A DNA stretch of 64,000 nt from the NCBI RefSeq assembly GCF_900142525.1, contig NZ_FRBD01000015.1:61922-125921 (forward strand), given 5' to 3'. Below are positions 41,902-51,249 of this stretch, piece after piece. Origin of the DNA: Xylanibacter ruminicola. Its GTDB lineage: Bacteria; Bacteroidota; Bacteroidia; Bacteroidales; Bacteroidaceae. Within the stretch, counting starts at the first letter, position 1, and each line of letters begins with the position of its first letter. The notes under the pieces were generated by a model. That model made no database searches, had not been told where the DNA came from, and worked only from the letters and a program-made list of their open reading frames with translations. A program made the translations under genes and the position numbers.

Positions 41902-42714
41902 ATGAACATTATACAGCGCAACTTCTTTAAACTCATAAAATGCGGCGTGTATGGCACTGCCGAGGAACTTGAGCCCATGAGTGTACACAAGTGGAACAAG
42001 CTGTACCAGATGGGCCAACTGCACAACGTGAATCCCTTTGTTTATCAGGGATTGTTGAAATGCCGTGAGCAGTTCAACCTCCACCTGCTGCCACAACAAT
42101 GGAAGCAATGGGAACAGGCCCACTTCCTGCAGCAACAGGATGCCGACGACGAAGAACTATTGCGCCCCTATAAGCTAACCAATCCTATTATCAATCGACA
42201 GCTACAGGCTATACTCGACGATGAACAGAGCGACATCAATACGCGTCGTATGCTCATCCAGATTATCCGCATAGCCCGCCACATACTGAACTGGGGACTC
42301 CCCTTACGCCTGCTGATAGATCTTGGCGTAAATCTGCGCGACAATACGGAGAAAGTAAACTACGACGTTCTTATCAATTGGTTAGAACGCCTTAGATTCA
42401 CCCAGATGGCGCAGTTAGAGGGTGCCTTGCTGGTAGAGTTGTTTGGTTTTAAGTTTGAAGATATTCCATTTGCAGGTACCGATACCGACAAGAAGGCAAA
42501 CATAGTGGCTCGAGAGCTAGCCGAATATACCAGCCAACATCAGGACTTCTACTTCTCGCAATCGCCCGACAGTATCTTTGTACATGCCAGTGGAGGCAGC
42601 GCACTTATCAGCCACATACGCCGATCAGCACGCTACATGCGCTTTATTCCGAGCGAAGCATTCACTAATTTCTTTGCTTCATTTGCCCATTCGCTTACGC
42701 ACATCGAAGAATGA
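41902..42714 (+). CDS. Hypothetical helical protein
   Basis: A 270-residue soluble protein, mostly helical, starting 9 bp after the antiporter gene. The start (FFKLIKCGVYGTAEELEPMSVHKWNKLYQMGQLHNVNPFVYQGL) and RIARHILNWGLPLRLLIDLGV weakly resemble the helical part of nucleotidyltransferase-family (NTP_transf_5) proteins, but no GS...D..D active site is visible. Its last 36 bp overlap the end of the convergent GH25 gene. Function unknown. Confidence 0.55.
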   Translation: MNIIQRNFFKLIKCGVYGTAEELEPMSVHKWNKLYQMGQLHNVNPFVYQGLLKCREQFNLHLLPQQWKQWEQAHFLQQQDADDEELLRPYKLTNPIINRQLQAILDDEQSDINTRRMLIQIIRIARHILNWGLPLRLLIDLGVNLRDNTEKVNYDVLINWLERLRFTQMAQLEGALLVELFGFKFEDIPFAGTDTDKKANIVARELAEYTSQHQDFYFSQSPDSIFVHASGGSALISHIRRSARYMRFIPSEAFTNFFASFAHSLTHIEE

Positions 42715-43608
42715 CACCTGTTTCTCCAATCGGCGTACGTGATTGAACCTGATATCCCGTAACCCGTGATTGTTCATAAACCGGCTCTTGTCTACATTGC
42801 CACGCACTCCAGTAATGCGTCCATGACTGGTGTACTGCCACATGGTGATGTCGCGTCCATCAGCCAGCTCAGGCTCTTCGTCGGTGTACATAGCAATCAT
42901 GAGTTTATAGTCGTCTATCTGCCCTATCAGGTGGCGGTTATAGAAATTGCGGAAGGTGTAGATGAGCGGGCGCTGATGATATGCCTCTTCAACCAAGTCG
43001 AGAAAAGACTTGAGTGAGTCACAGAATTCCTCATTAGACAAGCCGCCAGTGGTCTCTACATCAATCATTGGTATCAAGTCCTGCTCGCCTGGTCGGCACT
43101 GCATCATAAAGTTCTCCAGTTGGGTGATTGCAGGTGTTTTGGGGCGAAAATAATGATATGAGCCAACCTTTAGTCCATGACGATGTGCCATCTCAATGTT
43201 TCGCTCGTACTGGGCATCGATACGATCACCACCCTCAGTAGCCTTCAGATACACATAGGCCATCTTCGTATTCTCGCCTACTGTTTCCCAGAACACCTCG
43301 CCCTGATAGTGACTCAGGTCGATACCGTGCACATGGTCGCAGGTATCTTCACACTGAAGGAAGGGGTCGTACGTAGGATCGTTAAGGAATCGCGGGTCAG
43401 ACAGTTTGTAGGCAAAGTCGTGTATCGTAGGTTTGTAGGTACTGATCTTCTTCCCTTTACGCCCCTTCGACTTACCTTTCACTCCCTTTCTAGTCCTTTC
43501 AACACGGTGTTTCGAGTGCGATTTGTTATACTTTCTACGTTGTGCATTTATATCTGTTGCACCAGCAAAAATCATCACTAATGCCAGCAAGAAATATAGT
43601 CGTTTCAT
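42679..43608 (-). CDS. Secreted GH25 lysozyme
   Basis: A 309-residue exported protein (signal MKRLYFLLALVMIFAGATDINAQ), with a lysine/arginine-rich stretch (residues 24-55) before the catalytic domain. GH25 motifs: GIDLSHYQG (95-103, catalytic Asp97), AYVYLKATEGG, GSYHYFRP, MIDVETTGG and the closing ITMWQYTSHGRI. It cuts the N-acetylmuramic-acid bonds of peptidoglycan. It may serve in cell-wall turnover or against competitors. The catalytic set is complete. The gene end overlaps the convergent neighbour by 36 bp. Confidence 0.9.
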   Translation of the reverse strand: MKRLYFLLALVMIFAGATDINAQRRKYNKSHSKHRVERTRKGVKGKSKGRKGKKISTYKPTIHDFAYKLSDPRFLNDPTYDPFLQCEDTCDHVHGIDLSHYQGEVFWETVGENTKMAYVYLKATEGGDRIDAQYERNIEMAHRHGLKVGSYHYFRPKTPAITQLENFMMQCRPGEQDLIPMIDVETTGGLSNEEFCDSLKSFLDLVEEAYHQRPLIYTFRNFYNRHLIGQIDDYKLMIAMYTDEEPELADGRDITMWQYTSHGRITGVRGNVDKSRFMNNHGLRDIRFNHVRRLEKQVSFFDVRKRMGK

Positions 43609-43631
43609 TTATTTTCCTTAATTATAGGGTG

Positions 43632-43639
43632 CAAAATTA
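43632..43639 (-). promoter_or_regulatory. GH25 promoter, -7 box
   Basis: Minus-strand TAATTTTG 24 bp upstream of the start; no clear -33 TTG. Confidence 0.45.
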
Positions 43640-43713
43640 CAAAAAAATATGAATTATGCGCTTGGCTTGCCGCTTTTTTTTAGAAAAAGAACCACGAATT
43701 ATGATTTATTTCT

Positions 43714-43721
43714 TACCTTTG
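43714..43721 (+). promoter_or_regulatory. C11 peptidase promoter, -7 box
   Basis: TACCTTTG 18 bp before the ATG at 43740; no clear -33 TTG. Confidence 0.5.
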
Positions 43722-43739
43722 CCGCAAATTTCGACTAAT

Positions 43740-45029
43740 ATGTACAGATTCATTATATTATCCATATCACTACTACTACTTGTAGCATGTCACGAGAAAG
43801 ACGATCCAGAACCACCTGTAACCATAGCGGAGCGTACCGTTTTGGTGTATATGTCGGGCGAGAACAACCTTACTTACGACTCTAGCGATGCAGGTTCATA
43901 TCTGGAAGACGATCTTGATGAGATACTTGAGGGCTCGAATCAGCTAAACAGCAAACAGCACCTGATATGCTTTATCGACAGTGTGGGTACTACCAACTAC
44001 CCACATATTGTTGAGATATCCAACGGCAAGACCGAGGTGGTATATCGATACGATACCGAGTTTTACGCTAGCGATCCCGACCGTATGAAAGAGGTTATAA
44101 CGTGGGTCATGAACAAGTATCCAGCCAAAGAATATGGTTTAGTGCTATGGGGGCACGCCACAGGATGGGCAGTAGAAGCCGATACCGTGGCAGCTACGGC
44201 TAAAACCCGCCAAGCTACACGTGCCTACGGACAGGATAGAGGTTGGGATTTGACAGGAGACGATAAAAATGTAGAGAAGTGGATGAACATCACCCAAATG
44301 GCTAGCGCACTCGAACAACTGCCCAACAAGTTTAAATTTATCTTTGCCGACTGCTGCTGCATGGGGTGCGTGGAGTGCGCCTACGAGTTGCGCAATTCGG
44401 CCGACTATTATATAGCATCACCTGCAGAGATTCCAGGTGAGGGAGCACCCTATCAACTGATAGTGCCCAAGCTATTCTCTACCAGCAGCAATTACTATAA
44501 GGAAATAGCGCAATGCTACTATGACTATCTGATAGAGGCCTACCAACAGCCCGATTACTCAGAATGGCCCTATCTTAAAGGCTATAGTGTACCAATGGCA
44601 GTGTTCGACCTCAGTAAGATGGATAACCTGGCAGCAGCTACTAAAAAGCTGATGGCAACGTTTATGCCACAATATCCAGAAGAGCTAAACCTGAATGGCC
44701 ATCCATTCTACTTTGCTTTTGACACCCCTGTGATGTATGATGTCAAAAGCGTATTCAGCCAGTACGCTGCAGAAGCCGATTATCGTGAATGGCTGCAAAC
44801 CTATAATGCTGCAGTGCCCTTCCAGATAGTATCCAAACAATGGATGACTGGCTACAATGCGATTTATAATGGATTCAGCTATTTCCCCAAAGATGAAGAC
44901 CAATGGGGCTGCTCAAGCATGTTCTTCCCACAAGCCAGATACAACAACTATAGCCGCTATCGCTACAACCAACGCATCCACAATCTACAGTGGTATCAGG
45001 CTGTAGATTGGGCTAGCTATGGTTGGTAA
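43740..45029 (+). CDS. Clostripain-like (C11) cysteine peptidase lipoprotein
   Basis: The ATG at 43740 gives 429 residues with a lipobox LLVACHEK (Cys17). The C11 family dyad is visible: His139 in VLWGHATGW and Cys206 in FADCCCMGCVECAYE (clostripain-type DACLMG). Such peptidases usually cut after Arg or Lys and are often outer-membrane lipoproteins or secreted in Bacteroidales. It has its own promoter and converges with queA, with a 14-bp gap between the stop codons. Confidence 0.88.
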   Translation: MYRFIILSISLLLLVACHEKDDPEPPVTIAERTVLVYMSGENNLTYDSSDAGSYLEDDLDEILEGSNQLNSKQHLICFIDSVGTTNYPHIVEISNGKTEVVYRYDTEFYASDPDRMKEVITWVMNKYPAKEYGLVLWGHATGWAVEADTVAATAKTRQATRAYGQDRGWDLTGDDKNVEKWMNITQMASALEQLPNKFKFIFADCCCMGCVECAYELRNSADYYIASPAEIPGEGAPYQLIVPKLFSTSSNYYKEIAQCYYDYLIEAYQQPDYSEWPYLKGYSVPMAVFDLSKMDNLAAATKKLMATFMPQYPEELNLNGHPFYFAFDTPVMYDVKSVFSQYAAEADYREWLQTYNAAVPFQIVSKQWMTGYNAIYNGFSYFPKDEDQWGCSSMFFPQARYNNYSRYRYNQRIHNLQWYQAVDWASYGW

Positions 45030-45043
45030 GATTCTGTCGACTG

Positions 45044-46282
45044 CTATGGAATAAGTAGTGAAGAATCGCCATAGCTCAAGAAGCGGAAATCGTTGGCAAG
45101 GGCGTAATCATAGATTTTGTGCCAGTCGCCTTTGACAAAGGCGCTTACCAGAAGCAGCAACGTGGACTGTGGCTGGTGGAAGTTGGTTACCAGCATTTTT
45201 ACAATGTGATACTGATAGCCCGGCGCAATGATAATCTGGGTGCTTGAGTGCAGCACCTCTATTCCATGTTTATCCATCCAGTTACCCAGTGCTGTTAATG
45301 ATTCAACAGTAGAGATATCTCTCACCTCTCCCCTCTCATCTCTCACCTCTGAATACGGCTCCCACTGGTTTACATGAAGTTCGTCTTCGGAAGCATCGGG
45401 GTTATTCATCACCTTTAAGCCCATATAGTAAAGACTCTCAAGAGTGCGAACGCTAGTGGTACCTACAGCAATAGCGCAACCATCGTGAGAAATGAGCTTG
45501 CGGATAGTATCGCGGCGAACGGAAATATACTCAGTATGCATCTCGTGGCCCTGAATCTCCTCACTCTTAACAGGTTTAAAAGTACCGGCACCTACATGCA
45601 GGGTAAGCTCTTCGCGCTCAATGCCATGAGCATCGACAGCAGCAAGAACCTCAGGTGTGAAATGCAGACCTGCCGTAGGAGCGGCTACACTACCCTTGAT
45701 CTTACTGTAAACAGTTTGATAGGTGGTTTTATCGCTCTCCTGAGTTTCGCGGTTCAGGTATGGCGGGATGGGCAGCTCGCCCATAGCATCGATAATCTCG
45801 GCAAAAGAGAAACCACCAGTCCACTCGAAATCAATCTGATGGCTGGTGCCGTGGATAGGTCCGCGAGTAGCCGAAACAACTACCTGCTGGCCCTTAATCT
45901 CGATTTCGCGACGCAAGGTGCCTTCCTTCCACTTCTTCAGATTACCCACCAGACAGTACCACGAGCACTTCTCAGAGGTCTGGAACATCAGTTCATAATC
46001 GGAAGGAATAGCTGGCTCCAGCAGGAACACCTCGATGAGGGCACCTGTATCCTTGCGGAAATGCATACGAGCCTGAATGACCTTGGTGTTGTTAAACACC
46101 ATGAGAGCCTCCTTGGGCAGGTACTCAGGCAGATTATAGAACACATCATGGCTTACCTGCCCCTTGCGATAGACAAGGAGCTTAGAATGATCGCGCTGGG
46201 CGATAGGAAACTTAGCAATACGCTCATCAGGCAGCGGATAGTTATAATCGCTGATACGGATATGTCGTGGATCGGAAATCAT
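45044..46282 (-). CDS. queA: tRNA queuosine synthesis protein QueA
   Basis: S-adenosylmethionine:tRNA ribosyltransferase-isomerase, which makes epoxyqueuosine from preQ1 in tRNA. The ATG at 46282 overlaps the PAP2 stop (ATGA), which fixes the start; 412 residues. Family segments: YPLPDERIAKFPIAQRDHSKLL, MVFNNTKVIQARM, VAAPTAGLHFT, LHVGAGTFKPV and TNFHQPQSTLLLLVSAF. A SEVRDERGEVRDIS segment (about 310-323), absent from the usual family, comes from a simple repeat. It is the last gene of the Bat operon. Confidence 0.92.
   Translation of the reverse strand: MISDPRHIRISDYNYPLPDERIAKFPIAQRDHSKLLVYRKGQVSHDVFYNLPEYLPKEALMVFNNTKVIQARMHFRKDTGALIEVFLLEPAIPSDYELMFQTSEKCSWYCLVGNLKKWKEGTLRREIEIKGQQVVVSATRGPIHGTSHQIDFEWTGGFSFAEIIDAMGELPIPPYLNRETQESDKTTYQTVYSKIKGSVAAPTAGLHFTPEVLAAVDAHGIEREELTLHVGAGTFKPVKSEEIQGHEMHTEYISVRRDTIRKLISHDGCAIAVGTTSVRTLESLYYMGLKVMNNPDASEDELHVNQWEPYSEVRDERGEVRDISTVESLTALGNWMDKHGIEVLHSSTQIIIAPGYQYHIVKMLVTNFHQPQSTLLLLVSAFVKGDWHKIYDYALANDFRFLSYGDSSLLIP
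45319..45350. repeat. In-frame GAGAGGTGAGAGATGAG-type repeat inside queA
   Basis: On the minus strand AGAGGTGAGAGATGAGAGGG and a second AGAGGTGAGAGA lie in tandem, coding for EVRDERGEVRD. It does not shift the frame and sits before the conserved C-terminal helices. Confidence 0.7.
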
Positions 46283-46971
46283 AAAATACAAACTTTAATA
46301 AAAACAAATGTTAATGTGAATACAAAAATAGCTACAGGCCAGTTACAATCCTGACGGCGGTAGCATGTACTGGTGTACTGTGCGGGGTTTAGATTACGAG
46401 GCGTATACATGCCGCGGGTTAATCGGCGATAAAGGAAATAGACACCCGTGGCAACGGTGAAACCCCAGATAAGGCCTACAAGGATGTCGCCAGGGAAGTG
46501 GACACCAAGATACAATCGGGTCCAACAATTGACTAGTGACCAACAAACCAGCATAACAGAAAGTCGCCGACTGCGTGCCAGCCAACAGAAGAAGGTGGCA
46601 ATGCTCATGGTGTTGCTGGCATGGGCTGAGAAGAAACCATATTTGCCACCGCGATAACCATCAACAATGTCGACCAGTGTGCCAATCTCAGGATCATGAG
46701 TAGGACGCCAACGAGCCACCAAAGGTTTGATGATACCATCGTCGACAGCCCCGGCCAGCAGATAACACAGGGCTACTCCACACAGCACATAGAGCAGGCG
46801 GCGGAAGTTATCGTTGTTCTTCATAACCATATAGAACAGGGCCAGATAGAGCGGAATCCATGTGGCACCATGGGTGAGCGAGCTGGCCAGACGGTCGAGG
46901 AACAGCGAATCGCTGCCATTAACAGCCAACAACAGCTGGCGATCAACATCCTGTAATACCTCTAATATCAT
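46279..46971 (-). CDS. PAP2-family membrane phosphatase
   Basis: A 230-residue protein with about five membrane helices and the three PAP2 motifs: KPLVARWRP, FFSAHASN (PSGH-like) and RLYLGVHFPGD with the catalytic histidine. It probably dephosphorylates a lipid phosphate such as undecaprenyl diphosphate or phosphatidate. It overlaps batDE by 4 bp and queA by 4 bp. The PSGH serine-glycine pair is replaced by SAH, common in Bacteroidetes members. Confidence 0.88.
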   Translation of the reverse strand: MILEVLQDVDRQLLLAVNGSDSLFLDRLASSLTHGATWIPLYLALFYMVMKNNDNFRRLLYVLCGVALCYLLAGAVDDGIIKPLVARWRPTHDPEIGTLVDIVDGYRGGKYGFFSAHASNTMSIATFFCWLARSRRLSVMLVCWSLVNCWTRLYLGVHFPGDILVGLIWGFTVATGVYFLYRRLTRGMYTPRNLNPAQYTSTCYRRQDCNWPVAIFVFTLTFVFIKVCIL

Positions 46972-49541
46972 ATCAACTCTATCTTCTTACTTTCAATCCA
47001 TCCTTTCTTGCCATCGGCCAGTCGGATCTCGCGCCAATTCTTCATCGAGCCATCGGTGATGACCACCTTGGTTCCCTCGTGAAGAATAAAGAGGTCGGTG
47101 CCGTTCTGGGCAGGCGTACTCTTAACGGTTACAGATGGAGCCACCACAATAGCCCCCTGGCGATAGAGCAGCTGCTGGCGCTGTTGCCAGGCAAAGAAAT
47201 TGCTGAGCACAAAGAGCAGCAACAAAGCGGCACCACCAAAGAAGCCCACCTTCTGCATCCATACACGGGCTGAGAAGAGGTAGACTAGGAACAGCACAAT
47301 GACCAGCGCCAGCGAAATGAGAGCAGTACGTCCCCACCCGTCGACACTCTTGATGTTAACCAAAGAGCGATACCAGGTAACGAAGAACATCTCGCTTTCG
47401 GGCACAATCTTATCAATAGTCTTACTGCGGGCTATCTGCAGGTTGAAGCGGATATCGCCATCACCAGGTGAGAGCAGCAAGGCACGTTCGTAATTGAGTA
47501 CGGCACGAGTGATATTCTCCGTGCGGTAGTAAGCGTTACCCAGATTATAATAGATCTCGGCTGAAACACCCTGCTTGAGCAGAGCCTCATAGCCCTTGAT
47601 AGCCTCCTGATAGTTGCCGTTAACATAGGCGCTATCTGCAGCAGCCTTAGTGGCGGCATGAGCTGCCAAAGGCAGCAGGAAGAGCAAGAGTAAGCTAGCA
47701 TATCTAGCATTGCCAGCCTTGCTGGCGCGACTAGATTTCTTCATCGCCTCTTCAATCTTCTCGATGGCCAGCATGGCCTTATCGTAAACCTTATTCATAT
47801 TTCCCTTTGGATCGCCTGGTGCGTAGCGCTCGAACTCGCACTCATCGAGTGCGCCAATGAACTTATCGATGATAGACTGATGCACGCCACGTTCGGCCAG
47901 CTTAGAGCTGATGTTATCGTGCGACAGCTGAGCTACAGGGATGTTGAGCTTATCGCCCACATAACCCCACAGGGCACGCAACACCTCATCGTAGAACTCA
48001 CCAGGCTTGTTCTCTGTCATCAGACGAGCAGCCTTCTTAAGGCGCTTGGTAGCGACCTTATTGGCCTTCTTACCACGCATGGCGGTAACGTTGGCATTGT
48101 CGATGGCACGCTGACGGAAGATAACAAACAGCGTGATGAACACCAGTACCAGAGCTGCAATGGTAATCCAGTATGCCGACGAAGCGAAGAAGAAATCGCC
48201 CGTGAGATGCTGATCGACATCGCCTGTCTTGATGTATCGGATATCCTTATTCAGTTCCTCCAACTCCTCCTGGTTTGAGAAATCACTAACCGACGAAGCA
48301 CCTGAGCCCTTAGCAACATCAAGATGGAAGGCCTCGGTCTTCACCGTCTCATAGCGCTTGGTGGTGGTATCAAAATAGGTGAACTCTACAGGAGGAATAT
48401 CGTACTGACCCTGATGACGGGGCACAATCAGCATATCGTAAATCTTAGAGCCCTCGATGCCAGCAGTAGTCAGCTTGGTTTGATCGGTTACCTTAGGCTC
48501 GTACTTATCAAAGTCCTTAGGCAGCGTAACCACAGGCTGCTTGATGAGTTTCAGGTTGCCAGTACCACTCACGATGATACGCAGGGTAATGGGATCGTTG
48601 GCCTTTGTCTCGGTCTTGTCAATCTGACCTGAGATATTGAACTTACCTACTCCACCCGAGAATGAGGCTGGGCGCTGTGGCAGCGGATCGACCTGAATCT
48701 CAATGCCTGGAGCCTCGATCTTCTTCTTGACCTCAACATAACCGGATCCACCATTAAAGAATGCCTCGAAAGGATCGACGCTACGATTTTGCTGGATGAC
48801 GATTCCTTCAAAGGTAATGGCAGGAATCTGCAGTTTACCTGTAGTCTGCGGGAACATGACATACTGACTCCATGTACAAGTGCGGTATGGACGTCCGTTA
48901 ACCGTTTCGATAGAGAACGACTTCTGCTGCGGCAAATCGACCTCCTGTGTGTAGAAGCTCTTCAGATCGGGCATATCGCCACGAAGCTGCGACAGCTGAA
49001 CCAGCGTGTAAACCTTATAGGTAAGAAGAATAGGCTCCTGCTCGTAAACACGCTTCTTGTTGGCACTCACCTTGATAAAGAGGTCGCTACCAGATATGCG
49101 ACTACCCATCTCGCGCATCTCCTCGGCCTCGCCACCACCGCTTGAGCGGGAACCAGAGCCGGCAGAGCCCGACACCTTGATAGTGAGCGAGTTAGAGGCA
49201 ATCTTCTTGCCATCGACAACGACGTGGGCGGCAGGAATAGTAAACGTGCCTCCCTTGGTTGCCGCTACTATATAAGTATAGGTAATAGACGACGACTGAC
49301 TGGTGTGGCCGTTAATCATCTGATAGCTTGACTGCATAGAACGGTTTGGACCTATCAGCACTTCAAGCTCAGATGGGATATTGCCTGCACGGAAGTCGGT
49401 TACATTCTGCGTGTTCACGGTATATGATAGTCGAAACTGCTCGCCCACAGCAACATGCGATGGTGCAGATGTTGTAAGCGTTTGAGCCACAGCAAAAGCC
49501 GTGGTCATGACCATTGTTATTAGTATCGCTATTCGTTTCAT
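46968..49541 (-). CDS. Aerotolerance protein BatD-BatE fusion
   Basis: An 857-residue protein starting at the ATG at 49541 (TAATG overlap with batBC). Residues 1-500 are BatD-like: signal peptide, beta domains (VAVGEQFRLSYTVNT; PITLRIIVSGTGNLKLI) and a membrane helix (YWITIAALVLVFITLFVIF). Near residue 615 a second signal-like helix (YASLLLLFLLPLAAHA) starts the BatE part: TPR repeats (EIYYNLGNAYYRT), two membrane helices and an SH3-like C-terminus (VTVKSTPAQNGTDLFILHEG). In B. fragilis Bat proteins support oxygen tolerance and envelope stress resistance. Confidence 0.85.
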   Translation of the reverse strand: MKRIAILITMVMTTAFAVAQTLTTSAPSHVAVGEQFRLSYTVNTQNVTDFRAGNIPSELEVLIGPNRSMQSSYQMINGHTSQSSSITYTYIVAATKGGTFTIPAAHVVVDGKKIASNSLTIKVSGSAGSGSRSSGGGEAEEMREMGSRISGSDLFIKVSANKKRVYEQEPILLTYKVYTLVQLSQLRGDMPDLKSFYTQEVDLPQQKSFSIETVNGRPYRTCTWSQYVMFPQTTGKLQIPAITFEGIVIQQNRSVDPFEAFFNGGSGYVEVKKKIEAPGIEIQVDPLPQRPASFSGGVGKFNISGQIDKTETKANDPITLRIIVSGTGNLKLIKQPVVTLPKDFDKYEPKVTDQTKLTTAGIEGSKIYDMLIVPRHQGQYDIPPVEFTYFDTTTKRYETVKTEAFHLDVAKGSGASSVSDFSNQEELEELNKDIRYIKTGDVDQHLTGDFFFASSAYWITIAALVLVFITLFVIFRQRAIDNANVTAMRGKKANKVATKRLKKAARLMTENKPGEFYDEVLRALWGYVGDKLNIPVAQLSHDNISSKLAERGVHQSIIDKFIGALDECEFERYAPGDPKGNMNKVYDKAMLAIEKIEEAMKKSSRASKAGNARYASLLLLFLLPLAAHAATKAAADSAYVNGNYQEAIKGYEALLKQGVSAEIYYNLGNAYYRTENITRAVLNYERALLLSPGDGDIRFNLQIARSKTIDKIVPESEMFFVTWYRSLVNIKSVDGWGRTALISLALVIVLFLVYLFSARVWMQKVGFFGGAALLLLFVLSNFFAWQQRQQLLYRQGAIVVAPSVTVKSTPAQNGTDLFILHEGTKVVITDGSMKNWREIRLADGKKGWIESKKIELI

Positions 49542-51247
49542 TACCAATTCTTTAATACATTACGACGTTGCGGCTGTTGCGGCTGTTTCTTCATCTTGTC
49601 CTGCGTCATCTTCTCATTCTGGATGGCTGCATTCAACAGCTGCTCAGCATTATCCTTACTCATCTGAGGTTTCTGCTGCTCCTGCTGCTTGTCGTCTTTC
49701 TTGTCTTTATCTTTATTCTGATCCTTATTCTGATCTTTCTTATCGTCCTTGTTCTGCTTGTCGTCCTTATTCTGCTGGTTCTGCTTGTTCTTGTCGTCCT
49801 GCTTCTTCTTCAGGTGTTTGCAGAGTACCAGATTATAACGAGTCTCATCGTCGTTAGGATTAAGTCGAAGCGAATTCTTATAGGCCTCGATAGCCTCATC
49901 GTACATCTTATGTGTCTGACAGATGACACCCATGTTATGATAAGCTGCCGACTTGCGCAGAGGATTGGTCTCCATACGTGCCGACTGCTCAAACTGCTGG
50001 ACGGCAGCCGAATCCTTCTTCTGAGCCATCAGCGCATTACCCAGATTGAATGATGCCTGAGGGTTCTTGGGGTTCTTCTCGACAGCCTTGCGATAGGATA
50101 CCTCGGCTTTGGCAAAATCGCCCACACGGAACTGCTTGTTACCCTCGCGGATATACTGACGATCGGTCTGAGCGCTGGCTGTCAGCGCTACCAACAGCAG
50201 CGCTACAGTAGCAGCAGCCTTCTTCTTGGAGCCAAACAGCGAGAGGCGCTTGAGCAGAGGGTTGCGGCGATCAAAGATACATATCTCGAGTATCAGCATC
50301 AACAGAGCCAGGATGGCTACTGCCTGGAACTGCTCGTCGAACTCGCTATAGACGGTGCTGGTAGTCTCTTTCTTTGCTAACTTATCGAGTTCGTTATCAA
50401 GTTGATCCTGAGCTGCGCTGTTGTTCTCGACATGGATATAGGCACCACCACCGGCCTGAGCCACCTGACGACACATATCCTCATTGAGTGCCGACATAAC
50501 AGTATTGCCAGTATTATCCTTCATATAATCGCCTGTGCCAGGAATGGGGATTGGCGCACCATTAGGCGAACCTACACCAAGCACATAGACACGCATACCA
50601 GCATCCTTAGCTGCCTTGGCAGCCTCGAGTGCCCCACCCTCGTGGTCCTCACCATCGGTAATCACGATGATAGCCTTGCCTATGCCTTCCTCCTGGGTAA
50701 AACTATGTGTTGCCATATCGATGGCACGAGCTATATCAGTGCCCTGGGTTGCCATCATCGAGGGATCGATACTAGAGAGGAACATCTTAGCCGACACGTA
50801 ATCGCTGGTGATAGGCAACTGCACAAAGGCATCGCCGGCAAACACAATAAGACCTATCTTATCGTTGGTAAAATGGTCGACCAGATTCTCAACCATCATC
50901 TTACTGCGATCCAGACGACTTGGCGTAATATCTTCGGCCAGCATAGAGTTACTGATATCCATAGCAATAATGGTCTCAATACCCACACGCTTCTCGTTAT
51001 TGATCTTTGTGCCGAACTGTGGACGAGCCAACATGACAATCAACAACGCCAAAGCACCCTGAAGAATCCAGAACTTGACCGATGGGCGGAAACGCGACAC
51101 ATCGGGCATCAGCTGGCGCAGCAGCTTGGGGTCGCCAAACTTGCGCAGACGCTTCTTCTGATTGCGATACGTCAGGAAACGGATGAGCGCCAATACAGGT
51201 ATCAGCGCCAAGAGATAGAGATATATAGGGTCTGCAAATCTGAACAT
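49541..51247 (-). CDS. Aerotolerance protein BatB-BatC fusion
   Basis: A 568-residue protein. BatB part (1-330): two N-terminal helices, a von Willebrand A domain with the MIDAS set DISNSM and GTDIARAID and VITDGEDHEG, and a helix near 315. A second signal-like helix (AAATVALLLVALTASA) begins the BatC part with TPR repeats (ASFNLGNALMAQ; AAYHNMGVICQ) and a long Lys/Asp/Gln-rich tail (residues 480-530) of low complexity. The VWA domain likely binds metal and partner proteins in the periplasm. It starts 2 bp after batA. Confidence 0.85.
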   Translation of the reverse strand: MFRFADPIYLYLLALIPVLALIRFLTYRNQKKRLRKFGDPKLLRQLMPDVSRFRPSVKFWILQGALALLIVMLARPQFGTKINNEKRVGIETIIAMDISNSMLAEDITPSRLDRSKMMVENLVDHFTNDKIGLIVFAGDAFVQLPITSDYVSAKMFLSSIDPSMMATQGTDIARAIDMATHSFTQEEGIGKAIIVITDGEDHEGGALEAAKAAKDAGMRVYVLGVGSPNGAPIPIPGTGDYMKDNTGNTVMSALNEDMCRQVAQAGGGAYIHVENNSAAQDQLDNELDKLAKKETTSTVYSEFDEQFQAVAILALLMLILEICIFDRRNPLLKRLSLFGSKKKAAATVALLLVALTASAQTDRQYIREGNKQFRVGDFAKAEVSYRKAVEKNPKNPQASFNLGNALMAQKKDSAAVQQFEQSARMETNPLRKSAAYHNMGVICQTHKMYDEAIEAYKNSLRLNPNDDETRYNLVLCKHLKKKQDDKNKQNQQNKDDKQNKDDKKDQNKDQNKDKDKKDDKQQEQQKPQMSKDNAEQLLNAAIQNEKMTQDKMKKQPQQPQRRNVLKNW

Positions 51248-51249
51248 AA

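Noticed and set aside
45485..46354. 289-codon plus-strand frame opposite queA
   Set aside because: Antisense shadow of queA; the queA start is fixed by its ATGA overlap with the PAP2 gene.
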